From contig DAIEPN010000215.1 in NCBI GenBank assembly GCA_027348355.1, forward strand, positions 1-17,334: 17,334 nt of DNA, read 5' to 3'. The DNA comes from Chlamydiota bacterium (GTDB lineage: Bacteria > Chlamydiota > Chlamydiia > Chlamydiales > Rhabdochlamydiaceae). Of the stretch, positions 1-8,900 are shown piece after piece. Every line of letters starts with the position of its first letter. Position 1 is the stretch's first letter. Under the pieces are notes generated by a model. That model ran no database searches and was not told the DNA's origin. It saw only the letters and a program-made list of their open reading frames with translations. The position numbers and the translations under genes are program-made.

Positions 1-1
1 A

Positions 2-88
2 TCTCTACTCAACCAGCACTATGAGATGCTTCTTAAATCGTTAATTATTAATAAAGTGAATACTCTGGGATTGCCTGTTAGAATGTAA
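2..88 (+). CDS. Possible C-terminal end of an upstream gene
   Basis: A frame is open from the window edge for 28 codons and ends at TAA 86-88, with the tail INKVNTLGLPVRM. I do not recognise it. An open run of this length in AT-rich DNA is not rare, so this could be chance; the preceding sequence outside the window would decide. No terminator-like hairpin with a T-run follows the stop. Confidence 0.25.
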   Translation, partial: SLLNQHYEMLLKSLIINKVNTLGLPVRM

Positions 89-315
89 GATATTAAACGA
101 TCGGGGCTTCTCAGAATTTTTGTTTTTGGAAAGAAAACTCAAAAATTTCAATTACGCAACAACGCCAACAACACCTATTTCTCTCTCAACAGATTTACAC
201 ATAGACGCTTAGTTAAGTCCTTTCTGAAGACACAAAACCTATTTCCAATGTTTTGAAGGCACTAAAATTCAACAACTTACAACTTTAAAACAATATAAAA
301 AAAATATTTCAATAG
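89..315. other. AT-rich intergenic stretch, no gene seen
   Basis: No reading frame with coding character is seen on either strand. The only structure noticed is an AT-only inverted repeat, AATTTTTG at 115-122 against CAAAAATT at 140-147, which is too AT-rich to be a convincing terminator. The stretch separates the possible upstream gene end from the kinase promoter. Confidence 0.5.
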
Positions 316-345
316 TTGCTTACAAAATCAATATTTTGTTAAAAT
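316..345 (+). promoter_or_regulatory. Candidate sigma-66/70 promoter with palindromic spacer, upstream of the kinase gene
   Basis: TTGCTT (316-321), an 18-base spacer, then TAAAAT (340-345, five of six matches to TATAAT). Initiation would fall near 352, about 20 bases before the kinase start codon. The spacer is occupied exactly by the inverted repeat ACAAAAT-caat-ATTTTGT (322-339), a layout typical of a repressor operator. The hexamers are seen directly; promoter activity and regulation are inferred, and the AT-rich setting raises the risk of chance matches. Confidence 0.4.
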
Positions 346-370
346 TTTATTAATTAAGAAAAAGGAAAAC

Positions 371-1327
371 ATGAACTATATAGATAAAACAGATTTAGAT
401 ATTGCGAATTTAAATCTATTATTTTCGAATTACAGTAAAAATACACAAATTAATACCAAACACAGTGAAAATCTCAAAGATTCATCAATTGACCTTATTA
501 ACAATGTTTTCAAAGAAAACAGCGATTTTCCAATAGGCGATCCGGATGTAAACGCATCGTCTTTATCCAAACTTGCTGAGTTACGCTCTCAATCCTCTTC
601 AACTTGTGAAATTATAACCTATGTGAAAGGGGAAGAAAAAACAAGAAGTAAAGAGATACAAACTCATGAACAGCTAGGTAAAGGAGGAGCTGGTACTGTT
701 TTTAGTTGTGTAGCCAAAACAGACTGTGTAATTAAAAAATCTAACTTCGACTTAACATACGAATCTCAAGTTGGATCCCTATTAGATCATAGAAATCTGG
801 TAAGAGTTTACACACTCTACATAAAACAGTATCCCGAACGCCTCCTGTATAAGCTATTAATGGAAAAAGTCGAAGGCAAATCATTGAAAGACATTCGAAG
901 CATTCAAGTTTCGAATCCTTCGGAGAAAAAAATTACAAATGAGCAATTACTGGATCTAACAATTCAATTAAAAGACTGTCTGCTTTATCTTTATCAATCA
1001 AAAATTATCCCGGTAGACACAAACTTAGGAAACATCATGATTACTCATGATAATATTCTAAAATTACTCGATTTTGATTATTGGCGAGTAGAAACTAACA
1101 ACACGGTGAGAGCTAAACGTATAACCCGCACATTCTTTGATATAATAAGCTCTCTCATTGCATGTTCTGATTTTCACCCTAAAGTAGCCTGCTCAACATT
1201 TGAGCAGCATAGTCTTTCAGCTTTTTCTTTGAGTTCTTCTCAAGAAAACGAGGATATGAAAAAAAATCTTACAAAAAATTTTGACAACTTTATTAAATCT
1301 ATAAGAGAAAGTACAGTAATCGCATAA
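371..1327 (+). CDS. Atypical eukaryotic-like protein kinase, candidate secreted effector
   Basis: 318-residue protein. Residues 1-95 are rich in Ser, Asn and Lys and have no hydrophobic signal, as in many chlamydial type III effectors. A kinase fold follows: a perfect glycine loop GKGGAGTV (103-110), the VAIK-type lysine at Lys122, a probable helix-C Glu131, and a hinge near LMEKVEGKSL (163-172). The catalytic loop reads PVDTNLGN (214-221): the catalytic Asp216 and Asn221 remain, but His/Arg of HRD and the usual Lys are missing. DFG is replaced by DFD (234-236), and no APE motif follows, so the C-lobe is short. The catalytic loop resembles aminoglycoside/choline kinase types as much as Ser/Thr kinases, so substrate is unknown. 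SD AAAGGA (361-366) lies 4 bases before ATG; two TAA stops end the gene. It is visibly more AT-rich than its neighbours. Kinase fold is firm; activity and secretion are inferred. Confidence 0.75.
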   Translation: MNYIDKTDLDIANLNLLFSNYSKNTQINTKHSENLKDSSIDLINNVFKENSDFPIGDPDVNASSLSKLAELRSQSSSTCEIITYVKGEEKTRSKEIQTHEQLGKGGAGTVFSCVAKTDCVIKKSNFDLTYESQVGSLLDHRNLVRVYTLYIKQYPERLLYKLLMEKVEGKSLKDIRSIQVSNPSEKKITNEQLLDLTIQLKDCLLYLYQSKIIPVDTNLGNIMITHDNILKLLDFDYWRVETNNTVRAKRITRTFFDIISSLIACSDFHPKVACSTFEQHSLSAFSLSSSQENEDMKKNLTKNFDNFIKSIRESTVIA

Positions 1328-1378
1328 TAAAAAGACAATATACAAATTATTCTTTCTTTTTACTTTTCAACCTCGTTC

Positions 1379-2335
1379 CTATTTTTCAAGCAAGCACTGA
1401 AACGTTCCCGTATTTTTAACAATCGCTCCATTTAGTAATGAGATAACCGCTGTTTTCACAACGGGCCAGGTCACGGAATTCGGAGCCACATACTCATGAT
1501 GAGCCGCACCTTTCACAATAAAGAGTTCGATACTATCCCCTTTTTTTTGTGCAACTTGCATATAGGCTCTACCAAGGTCTGCAGGGACCACAAGGTCGTC
1601 TGCTCCATAAATTAAAATTTGCGGAACTCCCAATGGTAATAATTCTTTTGGAGAGGCTTCCATAAAATGTTCTGATACTAAATCAGGCGAACTTCCTAAA
1701 AGTTTTGCTACTACATCCTCTCCACACCCCTGTTCTGAGCTTCCCAGTTTTCGAAAGGTTTTTAAATCCGGAATACCTCCCAAAGCGATCACTCCCCGAA
1801 GTATAAGTGGATTCTCCTTAAAGAGAGCACTATCAGATGGGATTTTGTGCCTTGCGGCAAGCCAAAGAGCTAAATGCCCCCCCGCAGAATGACCAATAAC
1901 TACTACACGGCTTAAGTCCAAAGAATATTTGCTCGCAATTTCTTTCAAAAAATCTGCTGCGCTTCCTACATCTTCAAAAGTTCCAGGCCAGCCACCACCA
2001 TTTGCATCGATTCCACGGTATTCAATATTCCACGTAGCCATACCCTGATCACGAAGTGCGTCAGAAAGAGCTTCGGTGTTTTGCAATGTCGCGAATTTAG
2101 ATGTCCAACACCCCCCATGGATCACAATGGCAACCGGATGAGGGCCCTCTGAATTTGGCAAGCGAAGTTTTCCATATTGAAGAGGTTCACTGCCATAGGC
2201 AATCTGCTCATTCGCCGGCTTGCTATGTAAAGAATTTATATCACTTGGTGTAAAATACCAGGTATTTTCTCCCGAAAAACATTCACTGACTAGGCTAAAA
2301 AGAAACAGTGTCAACATTCTTAGAAAGTTTTTCAT
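1379..2335 (-). CDS. Exported alpha/beta hydrolase (esterase/lipase-like)
   Basis: 318 residues from the chosen ATG (2333-2335). The frame is open to a TTG at 2345-2347, but that TTG is part of the Shine-Dalgarno GGAGAGA (2339-2345), so the ATG is the better start. Residues 1-18 form a basic-then-hydrophobic signal peptide, so the protein is probably exported to the periplasm or beyond. The hydrolase core shows the oxyanion motif HGGCW (73-77), the nucleophile elbow GHSAGG with Ser150, an acidic residue at Asp246/247 in GADDLVVP, and a histidine at 279/280 in GAAHHEY. This is the layout of the BD-FAE/hormone-sensitive-lipase-like esterases, which cleave short acyl or peptide-like esters; the substrate cannot be read from sequence. 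It is divergent from the GNAT gene and converges on the kinase gene with a 51-base gap that holds no obvious terminator. Confidence 0.85.
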   Translation of the reverse strand: MKNFLRMLTLFLFSLVSECFSGENTWYFTPSDINSLHSKPANEQIAYGSEPLQYGKLRLPNSEGPHPVAIVIHGGCWTSKFATLQNTEALSDALRDQGMATWNIEYRGIDANGGGWPGTFEDVGSAADFLKEIASKYSLDLSRVVVIGHSAGGHLALWLAARHKIPSDSALFKENPLILRGVIALGGIPDLKTFRKLGSSEQGCGEDVVAKLLGSSPDLVSEHFMEASPKELLPLGVPQILIYGADDLVVPADLGRAYMQVAQKKGDSIELFIVKGAAHHEYVAPNSVTWPVVKTAVISLLNGAIVKNTGTFQCLLEK

Positions 2336-2366
2336 TTTTCTCTCCAATTACAATTGTCAAAATATC

Positions 2367-2395
2367 TATATAATCCGAGAAGGAGTTATCAGCAA
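2367..2395 (-). promoter_or_regulatory. Candidate promoter of the hydrolase gene
   Basis: On the minus strand: TTGCTG (2390-2395), a 17-base spacer, TATATA (2367-2372). Initiation would lie about 25 bases before the chosen ATG. Hexamers are only four of six matches each, but the spacing is ideal and the position fits. Confidence 0.4.
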
Positions 2396-2416
2396 CGTCT
2401 TTAATACACCTTTTAT

Positions 2417-2446
2417 TTGCTAGACTAAAAAAACTCATGCTAACAT
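2417..2446 (+). promoter_or_regulatory. Candidate promoter of the GNAT gene
   Basis: TTGCTA (2417-2422), 18-base spacer, TAACAT (2441-2446) preceded by TGc, which makes a partial extended -10. Initiation near 2453 gives a leader of about 30 bases. It points away from the hydrolase promoter only 20-odd bases away, so one regulator could act on both genes. Confidence 0.4.
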
Positions 2447-2482
2447 GAAGTAGAATTGCTACGATTTTACCTACAGGTACAG

Positions 2483-2995
2483 ATGAAAATACAGATCCTC
2501 CCTGCTACGAAGCAAGACTTGGAAACTGTTCAAAATTTAGGTCGATTTTATGTTTATGAAATGTCGAGGTATTGTGGCTTTTTACCTACTTGGGAAGTTC
2601 CAGCTAACGGACTTTATGAATGTATAGACTTAAGTCCCTACTGGAAAGAACGCGATCACTATCCATTTATTCTTAGAGTTAATCAGGAACTAGCGGGCTT
2701 TGCGCTCATCAATAAAATAGGAACGAGTCCTGATGTAGATTGGAATATGGGAGAATTTTTTGTAGTTTCTAAATTTCAAGGAAAAGGGATCGGACACAGT
2801 GTTGCTGAGCAAATTTTCAATCGGTTTCCAGGTGTATGGGAAGTCACACAAATTCCTGAAAACAGAGGAGCTATCGATTTTTGGAATAAAGTCATAAGTA
2901 CGTATACAAATGGGAAGTTTGAAAAAACACAAAAAACGATTGCAAAGCCAAAACCTCATCCGATGATTGTTTTAAAATTTCGTTCGCCAATTTGA
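2483..2995 (+). CDS. GNAT-family N-acetyltransferase (COG5628-like)
   Basis: 170 residues from the ATG at 2483; a TTG at 2456 would add nine residues but has no ribosome site, while AGG (2475-2477) sits 5 bases before the ATG. The acetyl-CoA pyrophosphate loop is Q-G-K-G-I-G (99-104) after a beta strand EFFVVSKF (91-98). The C-terminal GNAT signature N127-x-x-A130-x-x-F133-W134 follows. The N-terminal part, with the pattern YxYEMSRYCGF (23-33) and SPYW (51-54), resembles the uncharacterised 'predicted acetyltransferase' group COG5628 more than RimI. The protein would move an acetyl group from acetyl-CoA to an amine, but the acceptor is unknown. It is cytoplasmic, with no signal or membrane segment. 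Confidence 0.8.
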   Translation: MKIQILPATKQDLETVQNLGRFYVYEMSRYCGFLPTWEVPANGLYECIDLSPYWKERDHYPFILRVNQELAGFALINKIGTSPDVDWNMGEFFVVSKFQGKGIGHSVAEQIFNRFPGVWEVTQIPENRGAIDFWNKVISTYTNGKFEKTQKTIAKPKPHPMIVLKFRSPI

Positions 2996-3014
2996 TTTTT
3001 GCTACCTACTCTGC

Positions 3015-3037
3015 AAAAAATCACACAAAAATTGTGT
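3015..3037 (-). terminator. Weak terminator-like hairpin on the minus strand
   Basis: ACACAA (3023-3028) pairs with TTGTGT (3032-3037) around a 3-base loop. Read on the minus strand the stem is followed, after two bases, by TTTTTT (3015-3020). The stem is short and AT-rich, so this is a weak candidate. It would end any transcript coming from the small frame at 3097-3189. Confidence 0.25.
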
Positions 3038-3096
3038 CGATGGCAGCATTTTTCACAACTTATTTAAAACAAGAATGTTACAATTACAAATCAAGC

Positions 3097-3189
3097 TTAT
3101 TTTTTAGATGAATTCATCAATACTCCTCGAAAAGCATCTCTTATTTCTGAAAATATAGATTTTGCTGATCTTCCGACCGCCCTACTCAT
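3097..3189 (-). CDS. Possible 30-residue peptide or gene remnant
   Basis: An ATG at 3187-3189, preceded by GAG three bases upstream, opens a 30-codon frame ending in TAA. It encodes MSRAVGRSAKSIFSEIRD at its start: basic and amphipathic, with no recognised family (a TatA-like amphipathic helix without its membrane helix is one speculative reading). The frame continues open upstream of the ATG for about 12 codons. A weak terminator-like hairpin lies 60 bases downstream. The plus strand of the same stretch also has an open run without a start. The rest of the 286-base gap between the acetyltransferase and alaS holds only the alaS promoter. It may be a fossil, a small gene or chance. Confidence 0.2.
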   Translation of the reverse strand: MSRAVGRSAKSIFSEIRDAFRGVLMNSSKK

Positions 3190-3222
3190 TTTCTCAAAAT
3201 AGTTAGGTTTTTGATGGCTACT

Positions 3223-3250
3223 TTGCTACAATTCCAAATACTTTTATAAA
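3223..3250 (+). promoter_or_regulatory. Candidate promoter of alaS-mfd
   Basis: TTGCTA (3223-3228), a 16-base spacer and TATAAA (3245-3250, five of six). Initiation near 3257 gives a leader of about 25 bases with no strong Shine-Dalgarno before the alaS ATG. Confidence 0.5.
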
Positions 3251-3281
3251 AAAAATTATAACCTCTTACCCTAATACAGCT

Positions 3282-5924
3282 ATGAGCTCACAAGAAATAC
3301 GTACTCAATTCCTACAATACTTTAGAAATAAACAGCATTCCGTCATTGCTTCTGCGCCCGTTGTTCCCCATGACGATCCGACTCTTCTTTTCAACAATTC
3401 TGGTATGAGTCAATTCAAAGATGTTTTTCTTGGAAAAAGTGTCCGAGATTATACGCGCGCTACAACTGCACAAAAATGTATCCGTGTAGGTGGAAAACAT
3501 AACGATTTAGATAACGTTGGCCACACATCTCGTCACCTTACCTTTTTTGAAATGCTGGGGAACTTTTCTTTTGGCGATTACTTCAAGGAAGAAGCCATAC
3601 GCTTTGCATGGGAAATTACTTTGGACGTTTTCCAATTTTCAAAGGACAAAATTTGGGTCACTGTTTTCGAAACAGATGATGAAGCCTTTTCTCTTTGGGA
3701 AAAATTCCTTCCTAAGTCAAGAATTTTACGAATGGGCGAAAAAACGAATTTCTGGGCCATGGGAGATACAGGACCATGTGGTCCTTGTTCAGAACTGCTT
3801 TATGATAGAGGAGACAGCTTTGGGCCCGCAACCTCTCCTTTAGACGATGTTACAGAAGAGCGCTACCTCGAATTTTGGAATCTTGTCTTTATGCAATTCA
3901 ACCGAGATGCAAATGGAAAGATGACCTCCCTTCCAAAAAAATGTATCGATACGGGAGCTGGTCTTGAAAGAATTATTTCTTTGCAGATGGGTGTGAACAA
4001 TGTCTTTGCAACTGATATCTTACGAAGCTTGATTGCGCAGATCGAAATCATTTCTGGTAAGAAATATGATCCTAAAGATGCAAATCTCTCTCCGGCGTTT
4101 CATGTTATCGCAGATCATATCCGCTCACTTTCTTTTGCAATTGCAGATGGTGTGCAGCCAAGCAATTTAGATCGAGGCTATGTTCTACGCAAACTTCTTC
4201 GAAGAGCCGTAAGGTATGGAAGAATGCTTGGATTCCAAGAGCCCTTCCTAGCAAAAGTCCTCCCCCGTCTTATTGAAACAATGGGAAAAGATTACCGGGA
4301 ACTGCAAACTGCAAGTGCTCGTATTGCAGAAATTCTGACCATTGAAGAGGAGAGCTTTATCAGAACTCTCAAAAGAGGGGGGAATATTTTACAAAATGTC
4401 ATTGAAAAAGCCTCTAAAACACCTATGCAACAAATTAGTGGGGAAGAAGCTTTTACACTTAAGGACACATATGGCTTTCCTTTAGAGGAAGTTCTTCTCA
4501 TTGCCAAGGATAACCACCTCTCTGTCAATCTTGAGACCTACCAGCTTCTAGAAGAGCAGGCAAAAGAAAAGTCTCGCGGCGCCCATGTCTCTCATAAACA
4601 AGAAGCGGAAAGCGATACTCTTTTTCAAGATTTTCTGCAAACTCATGGAGCTTGCGAGTTCACTGGCTACACAAACGTTCAAGAAGAGACCACTATTTTA
4701 GCCATTCTCCACAACGGAAAATTTGTAGACTCTCTTGAACATGGTCAAGAAGGTCAAGTCTTTTTGAAAAAGACCCCTTTCTATGCGGAAAAAGGAGGAC
4801 AGATAGGAGATACTGGAACGATCTCTCATAAAAGGGCAACGTTCATTGTTACATCTACAACTACCCCTTTTCCAGGGATTATCGCACATATTGGTAAAGT
4901 ATCGTCAGGAACGCTTATCCCTTCTGAACCTGTGATTGCCAAAATTGATGAGGAAAGAAGAAGACTCATTGCTAACCACCATACAGCAACCCACCTTCTC
5001 CATTATGGCCTTCAAAAGGTACTGGGAGAGCATATTCGTCAGGCTGGATCTCTTGTTGAACCTTCAAGACTTCGTTTTGACTTTACACACCACAAGCCTC
5101 TCCTTCCTTCAGAAATTAGACAGATTGAAGATCTTGTTAACGAAAAAATCAGAGAGAACAAGTCTGTACAAACTTTAGAAATTTCCTATGAAGAAGCCCA
5201 AAAGAAGCCGGAGATCAAACAATTTTTTGGCGATAAGTATGGAGCTACTGTTCGAGTTGTTGATATCGATTATTCTAAAGAACTCTGTGGTGGAACACAT
5301 GCCCGGCATTTAGGTGGAATTGGTCTATTTCGTATCACAAAAGAGAGCAGTATCGCAGCAGGAGTTCGTAGGATTGAAGCGGCTGTTGGAAAATCTGCAG
5401 AAGAATTCATGTATAAGAATGAAGAAATTTTACAATCTGTTTCTCAATTTTTAAAGACAACCCCTCCTAAAATCATCGAAATCCTCACAGCTTCAGAAGA
5501 AGAGAAAAAAGCTTTAAGACAAGACTGCAAACATCACAAAGAAGAGCTTCTTAAAAAACAAGTAGATACTCTTATTCCTAAAATCGTTTCTCATAAAGAC
5601 ATCTTTTATATCACAGCTTCCTTCCCAGAGGAAATGACACAGGAAGACCTTATTTTCTTAGCTGACGAGCTCGGTAAAAGAAAGCAACCTCTTGTCCTCC
5701 TTTTCGCAATCACTTCACAAAGTAAATGCCAACTTCTTATTAAAGTAGGTCAAAACCTGATTAAAAAAGGGATGGGAGCCCATCTTCTAATGAAAGAAAT
5801 TGCTCCTTTAGTTGGTGGCGGTGGCGGTGGAAAGGCAGAAAGTGCGCAAGCTGGTGGAAAGAATCCAGAAAATATGGAAAAGGCATTTGCAAAATTTAAA
5901 GAACTTCTTCAAGCGAAATGTTAG
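3282..5924 (+). CDS. alaS: Alanyl-tRNA synthetase
   Basis: 880 residues, the normal full length. It charges tRNA-Ala with alanine in the cytoplasm and removes wrongly attached Ser or Gly. The class II catalytic domain begins at residue 1, with the family stretch GGKHNDLDNVGHTSRH (near 70-85) followed by FFEMLGNFSFGDYF, and the motif 3 region DRGYVLRKLLRRAVRYGR begins at Asp297. The editing domain carries all four zinc ligands: H567-xxx-H571 (HTATH) and C669-xxx-H673 (CGGTH). The C-terminal C-Ala domain ends in a six-glycine run followed by AESAQAGG, normal for AlaRS. The ATG was chosen because the N-terminus SSQEIRTQFLQYF aligns with the family start, although its ribosome site is weak. The stop overlaps the start of mfd by 7 bases, so the two are co-transcribed and probably translationally coupled. 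Confidence 0.98.
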   Translation: MSSQEIRTQFLQYFRNKQHSVIASAPVVPHDDPTLLFNNSGMSQFKDVFLGKSVRDYTRATTAQKCIRVGGKHNDLDNVGHTSRHLTFFEMLGNFSFGDYFKEEAIRFAWEITLDVFQFSKDKIWVTVFETDDEAFSLWEKFLPKSRILRMGEKTNFWAMGDTGPCGPCSELLYDRGDSFGPATSPLDDVTEERYLEFWNLVFMQFNRDANGKMTSLPKKCIDTGAGLERIISLQMGVNNVFATDILRSLIAQIEIISGKKYDPKDANLSPAFHVIADHIRSLSFAIADGVQPSNLDRGYVLRKLLRRAVRYGRMLGFQEPFLAKVLPRLIETMGKDYRELQTASARIAEILTIEEESFIRTLKRGGNILQNVIEKASKTPMQQISGEEAFTLKDTYGFPLEEVLLIAKDNHLSVNLETYQLLEEQAKEKSRGAHVSHKQEAESDTLFQDFLQTHGACEFTGYTNVQEETTILAILHNGKFVDSLEHGQEGQVFLKKTPFYAEKGGQIGDTGTISHKRATFIVTSTTTPFPGIIAHIGKVSSGTLIPSEPVIAKIDEERRRLIANHHTATHLLHYGLQKVLGEHIRQAGSLVEPSRLRFDFTHHKPLLPSEIRQIEDLVNEKIRENKSVQTLEISYEEAQKKPEIKQFFGDKYGATVRVVDIDYSKELCGGTHARHLGGIGLFRITKESSIAAGVRRIEAAVGKSAEEFMYKNEEILQSVSQFLKTTPPKIIEILTASEEEKKALRQDCKHHKEELLKKQVDTLIPKIVSHKDIFYITASFPEEMTQEDLIFLADELGKRKQPLVLLFAITSQSKCQLLIKVGQNLIKKGMGAHLLMKEIAPLVGGGGGGKAESAQAGGKNPENMEKAFAKFKELLQAKC

Positions 5925-8900
5925 ATCTATATCGCAAAAGTACAAGTATACAAAACTTTGAAGAAGTTCTTGCTTCCCAAGACGAACTTCTTCTTGAAAA
6001 CCTTTGGGACAGTCCAAAGGCCCTTCTCCTTTTGCTTACAAAAGAGTGCACTCAAAAAAACATAATTGTACTACAAGCCAATACAGGCAGTGAAAAAGTC
6101 TCTAGTAACTTTTCTTATTTTGGAGAAGAAAATCTCTTAGAATTCCCGGCTTGGGAAACTCTCCCCGGTGAAGAGATTGCACCCAGCAGCGATATTGTGG
6201 GAAGACGTTTTGAAACTCTTGCCACGCTTCAGAAGAAGAAAAGTCCGACTATCCTTTTTTGTTCTTTGCAGGCCCTACTCCAAAAAGTTCTAACGCCCCA
6301 AAGGTTAGATGAACTTTGCGCCTTTTGGAAAGTAGGGGACACGATTTCTTTTTCCTCTATTCCAGAAAAGTTACAAAAGCTTGGTTACATAAGAAACGCT
6401 CTTGCAAATGAGAAAGGAACCTTTGCAGTACGCGGAGGCATTATCGACGTTTTTCCTTTGTCAGCTCCCGCTCCTTACCGAATCGATTTTTTTGGGGATA
6501 CGATCGATCAAATCAAAACCTATGATCCGATCAGTCAAAAGTCGATTTCTAAAACCGATCAATTTTTTCTCTGTCCCGGATCCGAGTACGAGCTTTTACA
6601 AAAAGAAAATGAGCTCTCTTTACTGTTAGATTACTTTCCTGAGGATACGATCATTGTTTTCGACGACTTGATAGAACTAGAAGATAAATATGTCGCATTA
6701 AAGGGCATGCCAGGGAGTAAATCAAGACTTTTTTGCAGTTTTGAAGAGTTTTATAAAAAAACAAAAAAAAATAAAAAAATCTACTTCTCTTCAGATACCA
6801 TTGAAAACCTATCCCCTGTAGGGGAGACGAAAAAACCGGGAAGATCTTTTTACTCAGGTAAAACCCCCTCTCATCCTATTTCCTTTTCTATCTTTGATCA
6901 AAAAATCACTGCGCAAAAAATTAGGCACTCTTTCCACGAAATTGCTGATTTTTTCTCTCCTTTTGAAAATGCCTCTGCTGGAACGCAAGATGAAATTTTG
7001 CATGGTATTCATCGATTGTCCCATCTTCCGATCACGCTGGATTTTGTAAGTGCAAATGAAGCAGAAAAAACCATGCTCATGAATATCATTGCGAAGCAAG
7101 AGATCTCCTGTCCTCAAAACACTTCTTTTACATTAGGATATCTTTCTAAAGGTTTTGTTTTAGAAGATTTGAACCTCGCCATCCTCCCTTATACTGAATT
7201 TACCCATCGCTACAAGATTAAAAGGCAAAAATGGCGCAGCACCTACCACGTACCCCCTTCCGACTTTCATGAACTCTCCCCTGGAGATCTTGTTGTACAC
7301 TTTCAACATGGAATAGGAAAATATCTTGGGATTGAAAAAACAACCAACCACACAGGTCAAGTCACAGAATTTCTTGTCATCGAATATGCGGAAAACAGCA
7401 AGTTCTACACCCCCATTTCCCAATCTCATTTAGTCAGTAGATACATCGGAGTCAAAGAAGAAATCCCCACTTTGCATACACTTGGAACGAACAAGTGGCA
7501 GAAAACGAAACTCCAAACGCAGCAAGCCATTATTGGCTACGCAGAAGAGCTTTTACATATGCAAGCAAGAAGAGAGATCAAAGGGGGGTTCACCTTCAAA
7601 GAAGATAGCCATGATATGCTTCTTTTTGAAGAGGAGTTTCCGTATGTGGAAACAGAAGATCAAAAAAAGGCCATTGATGAGATCAAACAAGATATGATCT
7701 CATCTAAGGCTATGGACCGGCTTCTTTGCGGAGATGTTGGCTATGGGAAAACAGAAGTGGCCATGAGAGCTGCTTTTAAAGCTGTTGTCGACGGACATAA
7801 ACAGGTCGCAGTGCTTGTCCCCACAACCGTCTTAGCGATGCAACACTATGAGACCTTTACAGAAAGGATGTCGAATTTCCCTTTGAAAATCGCATGTCTC
7901 TCCCGTTTTACGAAAAGTCAGGAAGTACGAAGGATTTTGGCTGATTTGAAAGAAGGTCACGTTGATATCCTAGTTGGTACCCACCGAATTTTAAGCGAGG
8001 ACATCCTATTCAAAGATTTGGGGCTCATGATTGTGGATGAAGAGCAAAGATTTGGGGTGAAAGCCAAAGAACACTTAAAAAAACGTAAAGAAGAAGTTGA
8101 ATGCTTAACTCTTTCTGCTACTCCAATTCCCAGAACTCTCTATCTCTACCTTGTAGGAGCGAGAGATGTGTCAATCATCCATACCCCTCCTCAAGACAGG
8201 CTTCCTATTACGACAATTATTACAGAAAGAGACTCTCAAACTATTCAAAATGCACTACTGAGAGAACTTTCGCGCGATGGACAAGCCTACTTTATTCATA
8301 ACCGCATTGAAAGTATTTTTATGGTGAGCGAAGAGATCCAAAAATTACTTCCAGAAGCCCGGATCATAACAGGCCACGGCCAGATGTCTCCAGAAGAACT
8401 AGATGCTATATTTCACTCTTTCAAATCAGGAAAAGCAGACATTTTAGTTGCCACAACAATTGTAGAAAACGGAATAGATATCCCCAATGCTAATACCATT
8501 CTGATCGATAACAGCGAACGATTCGGCCTAGCCGACCTCTATCAATTACGTGGCAGAGTAGGAAGGTGGAATAGACCCGCTTACTCCTATTTTCTTACTC
8601 CTAAACATAGAACCCTCCCAGAGAACCAACGAAAAAAGCTTTACGCTCTAAAAGAAGCCTCAGGATACGGAGGAGGCATGAAAATCGCTATGAGAGATTT
8701 GGAAATTCGCGGCGCTGGCGATATCTTAGGAATTAAACAATCAGGGCAGATTTCCTCTATTGGGTTTCATCTCTATTGTAAATTACTTAAAAAAGCGGTC
8801 TTAGCTCTTCAGAAAAAAAGTGTCACTATCTTCACAGAAACGAAAATGGAGTTCTCTTATGATGCTAAACTTCCAGAAGAATATATTGGAGAGACAACAC

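Noticed and set aside
115..147. Inverted repeat AATTTTTG/CAAAAATT as a terminator
   Set aside because: The stem is almost all A-T with a 17-base loop and no useful T-run after it.
2336..2347. TTG start for the hydrolase
   Set aside because: The TTG is inside the Shine-Dalgarno GGAGAGA that serves the ATG at 2333-2335.
3517..3843. 108-codon plus-strand frame
   Set aside because: Lies wholly inside the catalytic domain of alaS in another frame; no independent start signal.
5812..5835. Glycine repeat at the end of AlaRS
   Set aside because: A glycine-rich stretch before AQAGG is normal for the C-Ala domain; mixed Gly codons make slippage unlikely.
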